This document shows, in pieces, positions 34,721-43,890 of a DNA stretch of 64,000 nt. The DNA is taken from contig JAVBOA010000022.1 in assembly GCA_031551135.1 (NCBI GenBank), forward strand, positions 62,001 to 126,000. Direction: 5' to 3'. This DNA comes from JAITVM01 sp031551135 (lineage in GTDB: Bacteria > Bacillota > Clostridia > Lachnospirales > JAITVM01). How positions within the stretch are numbered: position 1 is the first letter of the stretch; each line of letters opens with the position of its first letter. The position numbers and the translations under genes are program-made. Below the pieces are notes generated by a model. It did not search any database. It saw only the letters and a program-made list of their open reading frames with translations, and had not been told where the DNA came from.

Positions 34721-35539
34721 ATGATGAGATCTCTTTGGACGGCCGCTTCCGGAATGATTTCGCAGCAGCTTAATGTTGATACGATTTCTAATAATTTAGC
34801 AAATGTAAACACTTATGGATATAAAAAAGAAAAATTGGAATTTAAAACTCTTTTGTACGAAACATTGAAAACCGCCGATAAAGACCCGAACAGTCAATTG
34901 GGTCAGCCTGTGAATTTGCAGATCGGGCACGGAGTCAGACCGATTGCAACTTCCAGATATTTCATGCAGGGAAGCTTCGAGCGCACTGACAATACTTTGG
35001 ATTTTACGATAGACGGCGACGGTTTTTTTGTTGTACAACGCGGTGAAAACGACATCACTTTTACAAAAGACGGTTCGCTGAAAGCTTCTGTCACGGATGA
35101 CGGCCTTATGCTTGTTACGAGTGAAGGTTACCCGATTTTATCAACGGACGAAGAACCGATTATAATTCCTTATGATGTGAATTTAGATGATTTATCTGTC
35201 GGAGAAGACGGATCTTTTTCTTATATAAATGCAGAGGGCGAAACGGAAACACTTGACCAAGTTATTGCGCTTGTACAGTTTTCAAACGTGCAGGGACTGG
35301 AAGCTATCGGCAGTAATTTATACAGGGTTTCGCCGGCTTCGGGCGACGTTATTTTTGAGGCCGACGGCGAATTGCCGAGACCAAGTAAAATTGTTCAAGG
35401 CGTTGTTGAAATGTCGAATGTTCAAGTTGCCGAGGAAATGGTAAAGCTTATTGTGGCGCAGCGCGCTTATGAGCTAAACTCAAAGGCGATTCAAACATCG
35501 GATGATATGCTGCAATTGGCTAATAATCTTAAGAGGTAA
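34721..35539 (+). CDS. flhP: Flagellar hook-basal body (rod) protein, FlgG type
   Basis: The 272-residue paralogue of the preceding gene starts with MMRSLWTAASGMISQQLNVD, contains TISNNLANVNTYGYKKE and ends in EEMVKLIVAQRAYELNSKAI, the classic FlgG-type distal-rod pattern. The ATG is behind a strong AAGGAGG. It follows flhO by 15 bp and precedes the FlgJ-like gene by 2 bp, so the three form one operon for rod assembly. Confidence 0.92.
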   Translation: MMRSLWTAASGMISQQLNVDTISNNLANVNTYGYKKEKLEFKTLLYETLKTADKDPNSQLGQPVNLQIGHGVRPIATSRYFMQGSFERTDNTLDFTIDGDGFFVVQRGENDITFTKDGSLKASVTDDGLMLVTSEGYPILSTDEEPIIIPYDVNLDDLSVGEDGSFSYINAEGETETLDQVIALVQFSNVQGLEAIGSNLYRVSPASGDVIFEADGELPRPSKIVQGVVEMSNVQVAEEMVKLIVAQRAYELNSKAIQTSDDMLQLANNLKR

Positions 35540-35541
35540 TT

Positions 35542-35886
35542 ATGGAAATTAACGGGATTGGGAATGTAAATTATTCCGAATATACAAAAGATATTTTTAA
35601 AGAAGAGACGGATTTTAAAGAAAAATTGGAGAAAGCGAAAAATTTAAATGATAAAGAATTAAAAAAGGCTTGTAATGAAATGGAGGCTTATTTTATTAAT
35701 TATCTGTTTAAAATAATGCGCAGCTCCATCAACCGTGAGGGCAGCTATATTAAACAAAGCTTTGCTCAAGAAACTTTCGAAGATATGCTTTATGATGAAG
35801 TAAGTAAATCGTATTCGAAGGCAGGAGGAATCGGACTTTCCGATATGCTTTACCGCCAAATGAGCAAAGTAGATGTAAAACTTTAA
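35542..35886 (+). CDS. FlgJ-like rod-binding protein (rod-binding domain only)
   Basis: This 114-residue protein corresponds to the N-terminal rod-binding domain of FlgJ, seen in ELKKACNEMEAYFINYLFK and FEDMLYDEVSKSYSKAGGIG followed by LSDMLYRQM. The muramidase domain found in proteobacterial FlgJ is absent, as is usual in Firmicutes. It probably caps or scaffolds the growing rod. The start is 2 bp after the flhP stop. A terminator follows directly. Confidence 0.85.
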   Translation: MEINGIGNVNYSEYTKDIFKEETDFKEKLEKAKNLNDKELKKACNEMEAYFINYLFKIMRSSINREGSYIKQSFAQETFEDMLYDEVSKSYSKAGGIGLSDMLYRQMSKVDVKL

Positions 35887-35891
35887 ATTAA

Positions 35892-35925
35892 AGCGGTTTG
35901 ATATAAAAATCAAACCGCTGTTTTA
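35892..35925 (+). terminator. Terminator of the flagellar rod operon
   Basis: AGCGGTTTGAT (35892-35902) and ATCAAACCGCT (35909-35919) form a perfect 11-bp stem followed by GTTTT. It separates convergent genes and may also serve the minus-strand gene ending at 35929. Confidence 0.85.
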
Positions 35926-35928
35926 TAA

Positions 35929-36756
35929 TCAGACTTTTTTTAATTCTATCGGCTTAAATTTCGGAGTCGGACCGTGATATCTTTCTTTATCGGACGGCTT
36001 TCCTTTATAAACAATAGACATTGTAGGGCAGAAATTGTAGCATCTTTGACATCCGCAGCAATTTTCATTTACAGTAAAATTTCCGTTTATCTGCTCAATA
36101 TTTTCCATTGGACAGATATCTTTGCATAAACCGCAGGCAGAGCAGGTTTCTTGATTCACCGAAAATTTATCCGACCAGCGGCCTAATAAATATTCGCGGT
36201 CTTCGTTCGGTCTTTGGGCTTTTCCGAGTGATTTTGAAAAAGTTGAAAAATCTTGTAAATAAACCTTGTCTTTATAAATATATTTGGCCATTCTTTTTAT
36301 CGATCTATTTGTTTTTAATAATTTCGCCCGCAATTTCTCCTCGTCGTTCGTAACCGGCATAAAAGAAAAAGCTCCGCAGTTCAAATTATTCGGCATATTA
36401 AAATGTACAGACCATTTCGGCAAATATCCTTTTTCGTTTAAAATATCAGCAAAAACTTTCGAGCCATCTCCCGAATACATGAATTGAGTGCAAAAAACTC
36501 CGGCGGTTTTTAAAACGACGCTTTCGGTTTTATCAATAAAATTCAGCATCGGTTCCGGTATGTACGAGCCATATATCGGATACCCGAAAATAACTATATC
36601 ACTTTCATTTATCAAATCGTTTGCTTTGGCTGTGTCAATGGCTTCTATAGAATGAAAATGCGTGTCGATGTCGACTTGGTTTAAATAAAACGCAAGTTTT
36701 TTTGCTGCGTAATGAGTATTTCCGGTTCCGGAAAAATAAAAAATTTCGGCTTTCAT
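35929..36756 (-). CDS. EFR1-type flavodoxin/ferredoxin protein
   Basis: The 275-residue protein joins an N-terminal flavodoxin-like FMN domain (IFYFSGTGNTHYAA) to a C-terminal pair of [4Fe-4S] clusters (CSACGLCKDICP and CCGCQRCYNFCP), the arrangement of the EFR1 family common in anaerobic Clostridia. It presumably moves single electrons in the cytoplasm; the redox partner is unknown. It starts at an ATG behind GGAGGCC on the minus strand and is divergent from aroK. It is a single-gene unit. Confidence 0.88.
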   Translation of the reverse strand: MKAEIFYFSGTGNTHYAAKKLAFYLNQVDIDTHFHSIEAIDTAKANDLINESDIVIFGYPIYGSYIPEPMLNFIDKTESVVLKTAGVFCTQFMYSGDGSKVFADILNEKGYLPKWSVHFNMPNNLNCGAFSFMPVTNDEEKLRAKLLKTNRSIKRMAKYIYKDKVYLQDFSTFSKSLGKAQRPNEDREYLLGRWSDKFSVNQETCSACGLCKDICPMENIEQINGNFTVNENCCGCQRCYNFCPTMSIVYKGKPSDKERYHGPTPKFKPIELKKV

Positions 36757-36864
36757 TTTGGCCTCCTGTATATATATTTAGTAAATATTACTATTAATGG
36801 TGTTAAATTATATTAACATATTTTATGATATAATCATATAAAAAGTTAAAAGGGGCTGGAAAAT

Positions 36865-37359
36865 TTGAAAAATATTGTTTTAATCGGCTTGCCCGGGTGC
36901 GGAAAAACTACAATCGGAAAAATTCTTGCATCCGATTTTAATTTGGATTTTATCGATACGGATTTATTAATAGAAAAAAAAGAAGACATGAAAATAAAAA
37001 ATATTTTTGAGATTCATGGCGAATCTTATTTTCGAAAACTCGAAGCCGGGATTTGTGAAAAAATTTCTGATTTTGAAAACACAGTAATTTCGACCGGCGG
37101 CGGGATTGTATTAAATCCGGAGAATATAATTAATTTAAAAATAAACGGCATGATTTTTTTTATCGATAGAAAACCCGAAAATATTTTAGAATCGCTTGAG
37201 GCCGAAGAACGTCCGCTTTTGAAAGATGATAAAAATAAAATTTTTACATTGGACAAAGAGCGGAATATTTTGTATAAAAAATACGCGGATTTTATTATTG
37301 AAAATAATTTTTCTTGTGAGAAAACTATTGAAGATATTAAAGAATCTTTGAGAATATGA
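36865..37359 (+). CDS. aroK: Shikimate kinase
   Basis: The 164-residue kinase phosphorylates shikimate in aromatic amino acid synthesis. It has the P-loop GLPGCGKTT, the shikimate-binding Asp/Arg segments DTDLLIE and ESYFRKLE, the STGGG motif and the lid-region ERPLL. It starts at a TTG after AGGGGCTGG. aroE begins 10 bp after the stop, so both enzymes are made together. Confidence 0.93.
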   Translation: MKNIVLIGLPGCGKTTIGKILASDFNLDFIDTDLLIEKKEDMKIKNIFEIHGESYFRKLEAGICEKISDFENTVISTGGGIVLNPENIINLKINGMIFFIDRKPENILESLEAEERPLLKDDKNKIFTLDKERNILYKKYADFIIENNFSCEKTIEDIKESLRI

Positions 37360-37368
37360 GGTGCGAAA

Positions 37369-38211
37369 ATGAACATTGATGTAAAACTTTTGGGGATTGT
37401 CGGATGCCCGATATCGCATACACTTTCGCCGAAGATTCATAATTTTATGATAGATAAACTTGGACTTAATTATTTATATTTGCCGTTTAAAATCGAAAAA
37501 GACAGACTGGAGGATTTTTTTAAAGCCGCCGAACTTTTGAATATACGCGGATTTAACGTAACGATTCCGCACAAAGAAAGTGCGTATAATTTTGTAGATA
37601 CGGTATTCGGTGACGCTCTGGAATCCAAAAGCGTGAATACTGTAAAATATGACGGAGAAAAATTTTTGGGATATTCAACCGATGGATTGGGGTTTTTGCT
37701 ATCTTTAAAAGAGCGTGAAATTATTGTAAATAATAAAAATATCCTGATAATCGGTGCGGGCGGTGCGGCACGGGCTTTAGTGATTTCTTTGCAAAAAGAG
37801 AATCCGAAATCTATAAATATCATAAATAGAGATAAAGAGCGGGCGAAAAATATATTATCTGACATTAATAATTCAAATTATTTTGACTTTTATGATGAAA
37901 ATTTAGTAAAATTGACTGAGGAATGTGATATAATAATTAACACAACTCCGCTTGGCATGTTGAATTTCAATTCGGATTTTGAAAATTTTGATTTTCTTAA
38001 ATGCAAAAAGAAAATTGTTTGTGATTTGGTATACAATCCTCTGGAGACCTCTTTTCTGAGAAGTGCAAAAGAAAACGGGCATTTTACGGTATCCGGACTT
38101 GATATGCTGATTTATCAGGCGATTTTGGCTTTGGAAATTTTTACGGACTCGGAATTTGATAAATACAAATTGAAAAACGATATTGCTAAATTTTTGATAA
38201 AGGAATGGTAA
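37369..38211 (+). CDS. aroE: Shikimate dehydrogenase
   Basis: The 280-residue NADPH-dependent enzyme reduces 3-dehydroshikimate to shikimate. It shows GCPISHTLSPKIHN (shikimate site), NVTIPHKE with the catalytic Lys, GAGGAARAL (dinucleotide loop) and the C-terminal GLDMLIYQAILALEIFT. It sits directly after aroK; the mogA-like gene starts 2 bp after its stop, linking aromatic and cofactor genes in one transcript. Confidence 0.95.
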   Translation: MNIDVKLLGIVGCPISHTLSPKIHNFMIDKLGLNYLYLPFKIEKDRLEDFFKAAELLNIRGFNVTIPHKESAYNFVDTVFGDALESKSVNTVKYDGEKFLGYSTDGLGFLLSLKEREIIVNNKNILIIGAGGAARALVISLQKENPKSINIINRDKERAKNILSDINNSNYFDFYDENLVKLTEECDIIINTTPLGMLNFNSDFENFDFLKCKKKIVCDLVYNPLETSFLRSAKENGHFTVSGLDMLIYQAILALEIFTDSEFDKYKLKNDIAKFLIKEW

Positions 38212-38212
38212 T

Positions 38213-38704
38213 ATGTATAAAACCGCGATTGTTACGCTCAGCGACAAAGGCTTTGCGGGACAGCGAGAAGACGAAAGTAAAAAAGTTATTGAGGAAATAA
38301 TTCTAAAGAACAATTTTGTTCTAAGCGAATACATTTTAATACCCGACGAAAAGGATATTCTGCGTGAAACACTTTTGGATTTATGCGACAATAAAAAAAT
38401 TCCGCTGATTTTAACAACGGGCGGAACGGGTTTTTCTAAGCGTGATATTACGCCGGATATTACAAAAGAAGTGCTGGAAAAAGAGGCTTTGGGGATTGCG
38501 GAAGCCATGCGTATGAACTCCATGACGATAACAAAACGTGCGATGCTTTCGCGCCAAACGGCAGGAATCCGCGGAGATTCTTTAATAATAAATCTTCCCG
38601 GCAGCCCGAAAGCATGCCGTGAAAATTTGGAATTCATCATTACGGAATTAGAGCATGGATTGAAAATTCTTTTGGGTGAGGATTCTGACTGCGCCAGAAA
38701 ATAG
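38213..38704 (+). CDS. mogA: Molybdenum cofactor biosynthesis protein (MogA/MoaB family)
   Basis: The 163-residue protein adenylylates molybdopterin in molybdenum cofactor synthesis. It contains the TTGGTGFSKRDITPD motif and NLPGSPKA, with normal family length. MogA and MoaB are hard to tell apart by sequence, so the symbol is provisional. It is translationally close to aroE and followed after 38 bp by a MoeA-like gene. The cofactor is required by the XdhD enzyme encoded downstream. Confidence 0.87.
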   Translation: MYKTAIVTLSDKGFAGQREDESKKVIEEIILKNNFVLSEYILIPDEKDILRETLLDLCDNKKIPLILTTGGTGFSKRDITPDITKEVLEKEALGIAEAMRMNSMTITKRAMLSRQTAGIRGDSLIINLPGSPKACRENLEFIITELEHGLKILLGEDSDCARK

Positions 38705-38742
38705 AAACAAAAAATTAAGCGAATTTAAAAAGGAATAATTAT

Positions 38743-39705
38743 ATGAAGAAGATTAAAACGGAAGACGCTATTGGGGTAGAGCTTTGCCACGATATTACAA
38801 AAATCGTTAAGGGCGAATTTAAGGGCGTTGCTTTTAAAAAAGGACATATCATTACGGAAAATGATGTACAAGAGCTTTTGAAGCTCGGAAAAGAACATAT
38901 ATTTTTGTGGGAAGAAAACAGCGGTTTTTTGCACGAAGTAGATGCGGCGGTAGAGCTTAAAAATATTGTAATGGGCGAAGGCGTTGAATTTAGCGGAGTA
39001 AAGGAGGGTAAAATTGAGTTCAGCGCAAAATATGACGGTTTATTGAGCGTGGATATCGAAAAGCTGATTGCTTTTAATATGATTGATGACCTTATGCTTT
39101 CGTTGATATTCGATGGAAGTATAGTGAAAAAAGAACAGAAACTCGGCGCAACAAAAGTAATTCCGCTTCTTGTTTCTGAAGAAAAGATTGAAAAAGCGAA
39201 ATCTCTATCAAATATTTTTTGTGTTAAGAAATTTATTCCGAAGAAAACCGCTATAATAACGACGGGCAGTGAAGTTTTTTCCGGAAGAATAAAAGACGGT
39301 TTTGAACCGGTATTAAGAGAAAAATTATCTGCATTTAATTGTGAAATAATTTCACATTCTATTTTGCCGGACGATTTGCAAAGGATATCCGGCGAAATAA
39401 AAAATGTTATTCAAAACGGCGCAGAGCTTGTGCTTTGTACAGGCGGAATGAGCGTAGATCCGGATGACCTCACGCCGACTGCAATAAAAAATGCCGGTTC
39501 TGAAATAATTTCTTACGGTGCGCCGGTGATTCCGGGAGCAATGTTTTTAGTGGCTTATAATAACGGGATTCCTGTTTTGGGATTGCCGGGTTCTGTTATG
39601 TTTGCGAAGCGAACTGTTTTTGATTTAATTTTGCCAAAAATTGTTGCGGGCGAAATTATTACAAAAGCAAAAATAGCGTCTTTGTCACATGGCGGATTTT
39701 TATAA
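38743..39705 (+). CDS. Molybdopterin-binding protein, MoeA-related
   Basis: The 320-residue protein has the MoCF-binding fold in its C-terminal half (TTGSEVFSGRIKDGF, CTGGMSVDPDDLTPTAI, VLGLPG). The N-terminal half is shorter than in full MoeA (about 400 residues). This form occurs in clostridial clusters with molybdenum hydroxylases and is thought to handle molybdate insertion or the molybdopterin cytosine/sulfuration branch, but its exact step is not established. It lies between mogA and a MOSC gene. Confidence 0.8.
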   Translation: MKKIKTEDAIGVELCHDITKIVKGEFKGVAFKKGHIITENDVQELLKLGKEHIFLWEENSGFLHEVDAAVELKNIVMGEGVEFSGVKEGKIEFSAKYDGLLSVDIEKLIAFNMIDDLMLSLIFDGSIVKKEQKLGATKVIPLLVSEEKIEKAKSLSNIFCVKKFIPKKTAIITTGSEVFSGRIKDGFEPVLREKLSAFNCEIISHSILPDDLQRISGEIKNVIQNGAELVLCTGGMSVDPDDLTPTAIKNAGSEIISYGAPVIPGAMFLVAYNNGIPVLGLPGSVMFAKRTVFDLILPKIVAGEIITKAKIASLSHGGFL

Positions 39706-39726
39706 AATTAAATTGAGGTGTGTTTA

Positions 39727-40158
39727 ATGGGTAAAGTTATTGCGATTTGTATCAGCGAAAAAAAAGGTACAAAAAAAGATGAAGTTGATTCGATTAATAT
39801 AATAGAAGATTTCGGACTGGAAGGCGACGCACACGGCGGAAATTGGCACAGACAAATTAGCCTTTTGGGAAAAGAGGAAATCGACGATTTTAACAGCCGC
39901 GGCGGAAACGTAAGCTATGGAGATTTTGGCGAAAATATCGTTACCGAAGGCATTGATTTTAAATCTATGAAAATCGGCGACAGATTGAAAGTCGGTCCTA
40001 CGTTAGTCGAATTAACTCAATTCGGAAAAGAATGTCATACACGCTGTGAAATTTTTCACCGTGTCGGAGATTGTATAATGCCGAAATTTGGGGTTTTCGC
40101 AAAAGTTATAAAAGAGGGAACGATTAAAAGCGGTGATCTTATTGAGGCGATTTTATAA
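39727..40158 (+). CDS. MOSC-domain protein
   Basis: The ATG at 39727 follows GAGGTG and gives 143 residues. The MOSC fold motifs are GLEGDAHGGNWHRQISLL, GDFGENIVTEG and the conserved cysteine segment GKECHTRC. MOSC proteins carry sulfur to, or bind, the molybdenum cofactor. This one is last in the mogA/MoeA-like/MOSC trio and is closed by a terminator, so the three form a cofactor-maturation module likely serving XdhD. Confidence 0.88.
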   Translation: MGKVIAICISEKKGTKKDEVDSINIIEDFGLEGDAHGGNWHRQISLLGKEEIDDFNSRGGNVSYGDFGENIVTEGIDFKSMKIGDRLKVGPTLVELTQFGKECHTRCEIFHRVGDCIMPKFGVFAKVIKEGTIKSGDLIEAIL

Positions 40159-40168
40159 AACAATCAAG

Positions 40169-40196
40169 CAGCAGAAAATAAATCTGCTGTTTTTTT
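40169..40196 (+). terminator. Intrinsic terminator
   Basis: CAGCAGA (40169-40175) pairs with TCTGCTG (40183-40189) around a 7-nt loop and is followed by seven T residues. Confidence 0.85.
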
Positions 40197-40210
40197 ATGC
40201 CTTAAATTCA

Positions 40211-40245
40211 TCTATTTTTTTCTACTTATCAAAATGAAAATAGTA
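40211..40245. mobile_element. MITE-like element, short form (inverted)
   Basis: 35 bp ending AATGAAAATAGTA, with the internal TTTTTTTCTACTTATC block of the 111-bp family and a degenerate left end (TCTATTTT). TCA lies on both sides, again a 3-bp target duplication. The following 100 bp up to the promoter at 40358 are AT-rich and otherwise unremarkable. Confidence 0.6.
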
Positions 40246-40357
40246 TCAGTTTGATGTATATTTTCGCATTAAAACAACAGAATAAATACGAATAGAATTT
40301 TCGGAAAAGCAAAATTATGAATACCTAAAAAATTTTTTTTAGAACTAAAAATTTTTG

Positions 40358-40389
40358 TTGACAATCGATACATTTTTTGTTATTATAAT
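40358..40389 (+). promoter_or_regulatory. Promoter of the purine-cluster regulator
   Basis: TTGACA (40358-40363) is followed after 17 bp by TATTAT (40381-40386), overlapping TATAAT at 40384-40389. It lies about 75 bp before the regulator's start. Confidence 0.6.
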
Positions 40390-40462
40390 GGCATAGTAAA
40401 GCTCAATAAAATTAAACAAAAAAATGTGTATATTTTTGTGCATTTTTTTGGAGTTGGCGTTG

Positions 40463-41113
40463 GTGGTGGTATATATAAATAATGATTTTGAGTTTTTGTC
40501 TAGGCTTGCGAAGGCATTGTCTGTGCATTTTGGTAAAAACTGCGAAGTTGCTGTGCATGACCTGACAAAAGATTATGAACATACTATTGTTGCCATAGAA
40601 AACGGACATATTACCGGAAGAAAAATTGGCGACGGAGCCTCAGAAGTTGTGATAGAGGCTATGCGTTTGGGAATGGATGTAGAAGATAAATATAACTATT
40701 TTACACGCACTACTGACGGCAGAGAACTAAAATCTTCTTCTATATTTGTACGTGACGAAAAAGGTAAACCAACTGCGATTTTATCAATAAACTATGATAT
40801 TACTGATTTTAAAATGTCCCAAGTAAACATTAACGAATTTATCGGCACAGTCGGAGACTCCGGCGCAGAAAAAGTTGCGGATACAATTCCGAATAATGTT
40901 ACAGAGCTTTTGGATGTTTTAATAGAAGAAGCTTATCAGCTTATCGGAAAACCGGTTAATATGATGACCCGTGAAGACAAAGTAAAAGCGATTAGATATC
41001 TCGAGCAGCGCGGGGCGCTATTAATTAAAAAATCCGGTGATAAAATCTCAAAATTTTTTGATATTTCAAAATATACTTTGTACGGGTATCTTTCCTCAGA
41101 AGAGGAAGCTTAA
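40463..41113 (+). CDS. PAS-like helix-turn-helix regulator (YheO-like)
   Basis: The 217-residue protein (GTG at 40463, nine bases after TTGGAG; a TTG at 40460 or GTG at 40466 are alternatives) has an N-terminal YheO-like PAS domain (VAVHDLTKDYEHTIVAIENG through AILSINYDIT) and a C-terminal HTH with the segment REDKVKAIRYLEQRGALLIKK. It stands at the head of the purine-degradation genes, 32 bp upstream of ygeY, and is the natural candidate for their control. The ligand is unknown. Confidence 0.82.
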   Translation: MVVYINNDFEFLSRLAKALSVHFGKNCEVAVHDLTKDYEHTIVAIENGHITGRKIGDGASEVVIEAMRLGMDVEDKYNYFTRTTDGRELKSSSIFVRDEKGKPTAILSINYDITDFKMSQVNINEFIGTVGDSGAEKVADTIPNNVTELLDVLIEEAYQLIGKPVNMMTREDKVKAIRYLEQRGALLIKKSGDKISKFFDISKYTLYGYLSSEEEA

Positions 41114-41145
41114 AACATAAATCATATATGAAAGGGAATGGAATT

Positions 41146-42342
41146 ATGGATTTTAATAATGTAAAACAGCAAGCAGAGAACTATCGCAAGGATATGACAA
41201 AATTTTTGCGCGATTTAGTTAGAATACCGGGCGAAAGCTGCGGCGAAGAAGAAGTTGTTAAACGTATTGCCGAAGAAATGAAAAACGTTGGTTTTGATAA
41301 AGTAGAAATCGATCCAATGGGAAATGTTTTAGGCTATATGGGAACAGGCAAAACTTTAATAGCTTATGACGCACATATTGACACAGTTGGAATCGGCGAG
41401 ATTTCGAACTGGACTTTCGATCCATACGAAGGCTATGAAAACGACGAAGAAATCGGCGGACGCGGAACTTCTGACCAATTAGGCGGAATCGTTTCGGCTG
41501 TTTACGGCGCGAAAATTATGAAAGACCTCGGTCTTATAAATGATAAATATACTGTTTTAGTAACAGGAACTGTTCAAGAAGAAGACTGCGACGGTCTTTG
41601 CTGGCAATATATTATTAACGAAGGCAAAGTAAAACCTGAATTTGTTGTAATAACTGAACCTACAGACGGAAATATTTACCGCGGCCAAAGAGGACGTATG
41701 GAAATAAGAGTTGAAGTAAAAGGTATTTCATGTCACGGTTCAGCTCCTGAGCGCGGTGACAACGCTATTTATAAAATGGGCGAAATCATTGCCGAAGTTA
41801 AAGAACTTAACAATCATTTGCATGTTGATTCGTTTTTGGGCAAAGGAACTCTTGCTGTTTCTCAAATTTTCTATAATTCGCCTTCTCGTTGTGCAGTTGC
41901 GGATATGTGTGCGATTTCTATCGACCGCCGCTTGACTGACGGAGAAACTTTCCAAATGGCTTTGGATGAGATTTCGGCTCTTCCTTCTGTTAAAAAATAC
42001 AATGCTGTTGTTACTATGTACAAATATGACAGCCCAAGCTACAAAAACCTCGTTTATCCAACAGATTGCTATTTCCCAACTTGGGTTATTCCGGAAGACC
42101 ACGCAGCTACAAAAGCTATGGTTGAAGCGTTTGAAGGAATGTACGGCGCTCCTAAAGTTGACAAATGGACTTTCTCTACAAACGGCGTTTCTATAATGGG
42201 ACGTTACGGAATTCCTTGTATCGGTTTCGGACCGGGCAAAGAAGCTCAAGCTCATGCTCATAACGAAAAAACTTGGAAAGACGACCTTGTAAAATGTGCG
42301 GCTGTTTATGCGGCTCTTCCAACAATGTACTGCAAACAATAG
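41146..42342 (+). CDS. ygeY: YgeY-type M20-family hydrolase
   Basis: The 398-residue metallohydrolase starts at ATG 41146, after AAGGGA; an ATG at 41128 precedes that ribosome site. M20 metal ligands appear in AYDAHIDTVG, GRGTSDQLGG and TGTVQEEDCDG, and the dimer-domain motif in VKGISCHGSAPERGDNA. YgeY is one of the genes of the anaerobic uric acid degradation cluster described in gut bacteria and was earlier annotated as linked to selenium metabolism. It presumably cleaves an amide/ureido bond in a ring-opened purine intermediate. Confidence 0.9.
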   Translation: MDFNNVKQQAENYRKDMTKFLRDLVRIPGESCGEEEVVKRIAEEMKNVGFDKVEIDPMGNVLGYMGTGKTLIAYDAHIDTVGIGEISNWTFDPYEGYENDEEIGGRGTSDQLGGIVSAVYGAKIMKDLGLINDKYTVLVTGTVQEEDCDGLCWQYIINEGKVKPEFVVITEPTDGNIYRGQRGRMEIRVEVKGISCHGSAPERGDNAIYKMGEIIAEVKELNNHLHVDSFLGKGTLAVSQIFYNSPSRCAVADMCAISIDRRLTDGETFQMALDEISALPSVKKYNAVVTMYKYDSPSYKNLVYPTDCYFPTWVIPEDHAATKAMVEAFEGMYGAPKVDKWTFSTNGVSIMGRYGIPCIGFGPGKEAQAHAHNEKTWKDDLVKCAAVYAALPTMYCKQ

Positions 42343-42399
42343 TATTTTAAAACAACTTAAATATAAAACGATTATATATAATATTGGAGGATTTTTATA

Positions 42400-43593
42400 A
42401 TGAGTATCATTAATGAGCAATTAGCAAAACTTAAAGCACTTCAACTTGAAAAAATGTACAATAACGATTTTCTTTTGACTTGGGAAAAAACAGACGACGA
42501 AATCGCAGGCGTTTTCGCTGTTGCCGAAGCTCTCAGAAAAATGCGTGAAAATAATGTTTCTACAAAAATTTTCGACAGCGGTTTAGGAATTTCTATTTTT
42601 AGAGATAACTCTACTCGTACAAGATTTTCTTTTGCTTCTGCTTGTAACCTTTTAGGTCTTGAAGTTCAAGATTTGGACGAAGAAAAATCTCAAATCGCTC
42701 ATGGTGAAACAGTTAGAGAAACAGCTAATATGGTTTCTTTTATGGCTGACGTAATCGGTATCCGCGACGACATGTATATCGGAAAAGGCAATACATATAT
42801 GCGCGAAGTTTCGAATTCGGTTGTTGAAGGAAACAAAGAAGGCGTTTTGGAACAAAGACCGACTTTAGTAAATCTTCAATGCGATATCGACCATCCAACT
42901 CAATGTATGTCTGATATGCTTCATATTATCAATCATTTTGGCGGCGTTGAAAACCTTAAAGGCAAAAAAATCGCTATGACTTGGGCATATTCTCCGTCTT
43001 ACGGAAAACCGCTTTCTGTTCCTCAAGGTATCGTTGGTCTTATGACTCGTTTCGGAATGGACGTACATTTGGCTCATCCGGAAGGATACGAAATTATGCC
43101 TGAAGTTGAAGAAGTTGCTAGAAAAAATGCTGCTGCTACCGGCGGAGTTTTCTCTAAATCCAACAGCATGGCAGAAGCTTTCAAAGGCGCTGATATTGTA
43201 TATCCTAAATCTTGGGCTCCTTTCGCAGCTATGGAAAAACGTACTAACCTTTATGGAAACGGCGATTTCGACGGAATCAAAACTCTTGAAAAAGAACTTT
43301 TAACTCAAAATGCTAATCACAAAGATTGGACTTGTACAGAAGAATTGATGGCTACTACAAACGGCGGAAAAGCACTTTACATGCACTGCTTGCCTGCTGA
43401 TATTACCGGCGTTTCTTGTAAAGAAGGCGAAGTTGTTGCCAGCGTTTTTGACAGATACCGCGTTCCTATGTACAAAGAAGCTTCTTACAAACCATATATT
43501 ATCGCAGCAATGATGTTCCTTGCTAAACAAAAAAATCCGGTTGCTACACTTGAAAATTTAATCAACCGTGCAAATCCTAGATTCTTTAGTTAA
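42400..43593 (+). CDS. ygeW: YgeW knotted carbamoyltransferase
   Basis: The 397-residue enzyme belongs to the aspartate/ornithine transcarbamoylase superfamily: carbamoyl-phosphate loop STRTR (71-75), HPTQ (165-168) and HCLP (329-332). In the purine cluster it is thought to run in the phosphorolytic direction, releasing carbamoyl phosphate from a carbamoylated intermediate for ATP formation by the carbamate kinase encoded next; its natural substrate was long unknown. The ATG follows TTGGAGG. A terminator-like hairpin follows at 43616-43657. Confidence 0.92.
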   Translation: MSIINEQLAKLKALQLEKMYNNDFLLTWEKTDDEIAGVFAVAEALRKMRENNVSTKIFDSGLGISIFRDNSTRTRFSFASACNLLGLEVQDLDEEKSQIAHGETVRETANMVSFMADVIGIRDDMYIGKGNTYMREVSNSVVEGNKEGVLEQRPTLVNLQCDIDHPTQCMSDMLHIINHFGGVENLKGKKIAMTWAYSPSYGKPLSVPQGIVGLMTRFGMDVHLAHPEGYEIMPEVEEVARKNAAATGGVFSKSNSMAEAFKGADIVYPKSWAPFAAMEKRTNLYGNGDFDGIKTLEKELLTQNANHKDWTCTEELMATTNGGKALYMHCLPADITGVSCKEGEVVASVFDRYRVPMYKEASYKPYIIAAMMFLAKQKNPVATLENLINRANPRFFS

Positions 43594-43615
43594 GAAACAA
43601 TAATTAATAAAAATA

Positions 43616-43657
43616 ATATCCGGGCAAAACTATTCGTTTTGCCTATGGATATTTTTA
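43616..43657 (+). terminator. Terminator after ygeW
   Basis: ATATCC and GGATAT enclose GGCAAAAC (43623-43630) pairing with GTTTTGCC (43636-43643), followed by TTTTTAT. The remaining 230 bp to the carbamate kinase gene are AT-rich with no gene. Confidence 0.75.
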
Positions 43658-43890
43658 TCAAATATAGCTTGAAAATGTCGAAAAGGTCATTGCTGAGCCT
43701 GTTTAAACATGTGGTTTTGCATTTCTCTTTTGGCAGTTTTTGAGCAAATGTTACTAAAACATAAAAGATTCAAACGAAATTTGTAAAAATTCCTGTTTCC
43801 ATTTATATAGAAATTACAGTAAAATACTTCTATGGCGTGGATAGTTCATGCTTCATTATTTTTTTTGTTTAATCTAGGAGGATTAATAGA